A stretch of 64,000 nucleotides of DNA, taken from positions 36,769,152 to 36,833,151 of the forward strand of contig NC_087066.1 of assembly GCF_963678635.1 (NCBI RefSeq). Reading direction: 5' to 3'. This DNA comes from Symsagittifera roscoffensis (lineage: Eukaryota; Xenacoelomorpha; Acoela; Convolutidae). Positions 63,886-64,000 of this stretch are shown here, piece after piece (the stretch's first letter is position 1; every line of letters starts with the position of its first letter). The notes under the pieces were generated by a model. It saw only the letters and a list, made by a program, of their open reading frames with translations. It was not told the DNA's origin and made no database searches. A program made the translations under genes and the position numbers.

Positions 63886-64000
63886 ATGATTGAGGCGATT
63901 GTGGTTCCGACTTGTAGTTCCGAGGAATGGAGGTAAAAAAAAGAAGAAGAAGAAAGAAGACAGAAGACCAAAGAGACAAGAGCTCACCTGGAAGCAATGG
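63886..64000 (+). pseudogene. Second ORF, start of helical segment 1, unit 3 (cut by window end)
   Basis: Same sequence as unit 2 39552 onward: MIEAIVVPTC after the TGA in one frame, then the Lys/Arg/Glu-rich stretch in another frame (MEVKKRRRRKKTEDQRDKSS). Both the stop and the change of frame occur at the same place in unit 2. Confidence 0.45.

Larger units (their letters stand above)
51052..64000 (+). mobile_element. Giant Ty3/Gypsy-like retroelement, unit 3 (runs off window)
   Basis: Internal part of a third unit, same order as unit 2: gag, knuckles (duplicated), protease, RT, RNase H, connector, integrase, Pol tail with macrodomain-like end, spacer, second ORF with SGNH-like and GxND parts. 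The window ends inside the second ORF, so its 3' LTR is not seen. It is about as decayed as unit 2 but with different lesions, so the two units decayed independently. Confidence 0.8.

Overview
The window is repeat DNA from a eukaryotic nuclear genome, most likely an invertebrate animal; the species cannot be told from this sequence. No ordinary host gene, tRNA, rRNA or CRISPR array was seen. It holds a satellite array, a decayed non-LTR (LINE) element, a fragment of a Ty1/Copia element, and three head-to-tail units of one very large Ty3/Gypsy-like LTR retroelement. Almost every reading frame is broken by stops, frameshifts or small deletions.

Layout. 1-4356 is a satellite built on ~93-bp spacing with higher-order repeats of 1347 bp and 557-559 bp. 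It runs into a minus-strand LINE relic (4290-6404; PHD finger, reverse transcriptase, pol C-terminus), and the satellite appears to come from the 3' end of that LINE. 7283-22180 is Gypsy unit 1: LTR1, gag (carried twice through a ~3.2-kb tandem duplication), zinc knuckles, protease, RT (with a 929-bp near-identical tandem duplication), RNase H and integrase, cut off by a minus-strand Copia fragment at 22181-24557 whose 5' end is tandemly triplicated. 24667-46010 is Gypsy unit 2, the only one seen through to its 3' end. 46011-51051 is a long LTR lying between units 2 and 3. Unit 3 runs from 51052 past the end of the window.

How the parts fit together. The plan, supported by parallel order in units 2 and 3, is LTR (about 2.6-5 kb, with a 25-bp minisatellite in it), gag (acidic and coiled-coil N-terminus, capsid-like domain), two CX2CX4HX4C knuckles, aspartic protease, RT, RNase H, a long acidic connector, integrase with a GPY/F-like tail, and a Pol C-terminal extension ending in what looks like a macrodomain (ADP-ribose-binding fold). 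After ~360-380 bp of noncoding DNA comes a second coding region of about 8.4 kb in unit 2 (36574-45015). It starts with an acidic/coiled-coil part, then an SGNH/GDSL-hydrolase-like domain, then a second domain with a GxND motif, then about 1800 codons I do not recognise. No envelope features (signal peptide, furin site, transmembrane anchor) were seen. One LTR-plus-internal period is about 21 kb, so a complete element would be at least about 24 kb, very large for Ty3/Gypsy.

The strongest candidates for something undescribed are the macrodomain fused to the end of a Gypsy Pol and the giant SGNH-containing second ORF. Both rest on motif reading by eye and need profile searches. All three units look dead, so the system must be studied as a family consensus or in younger copies elsewhere.
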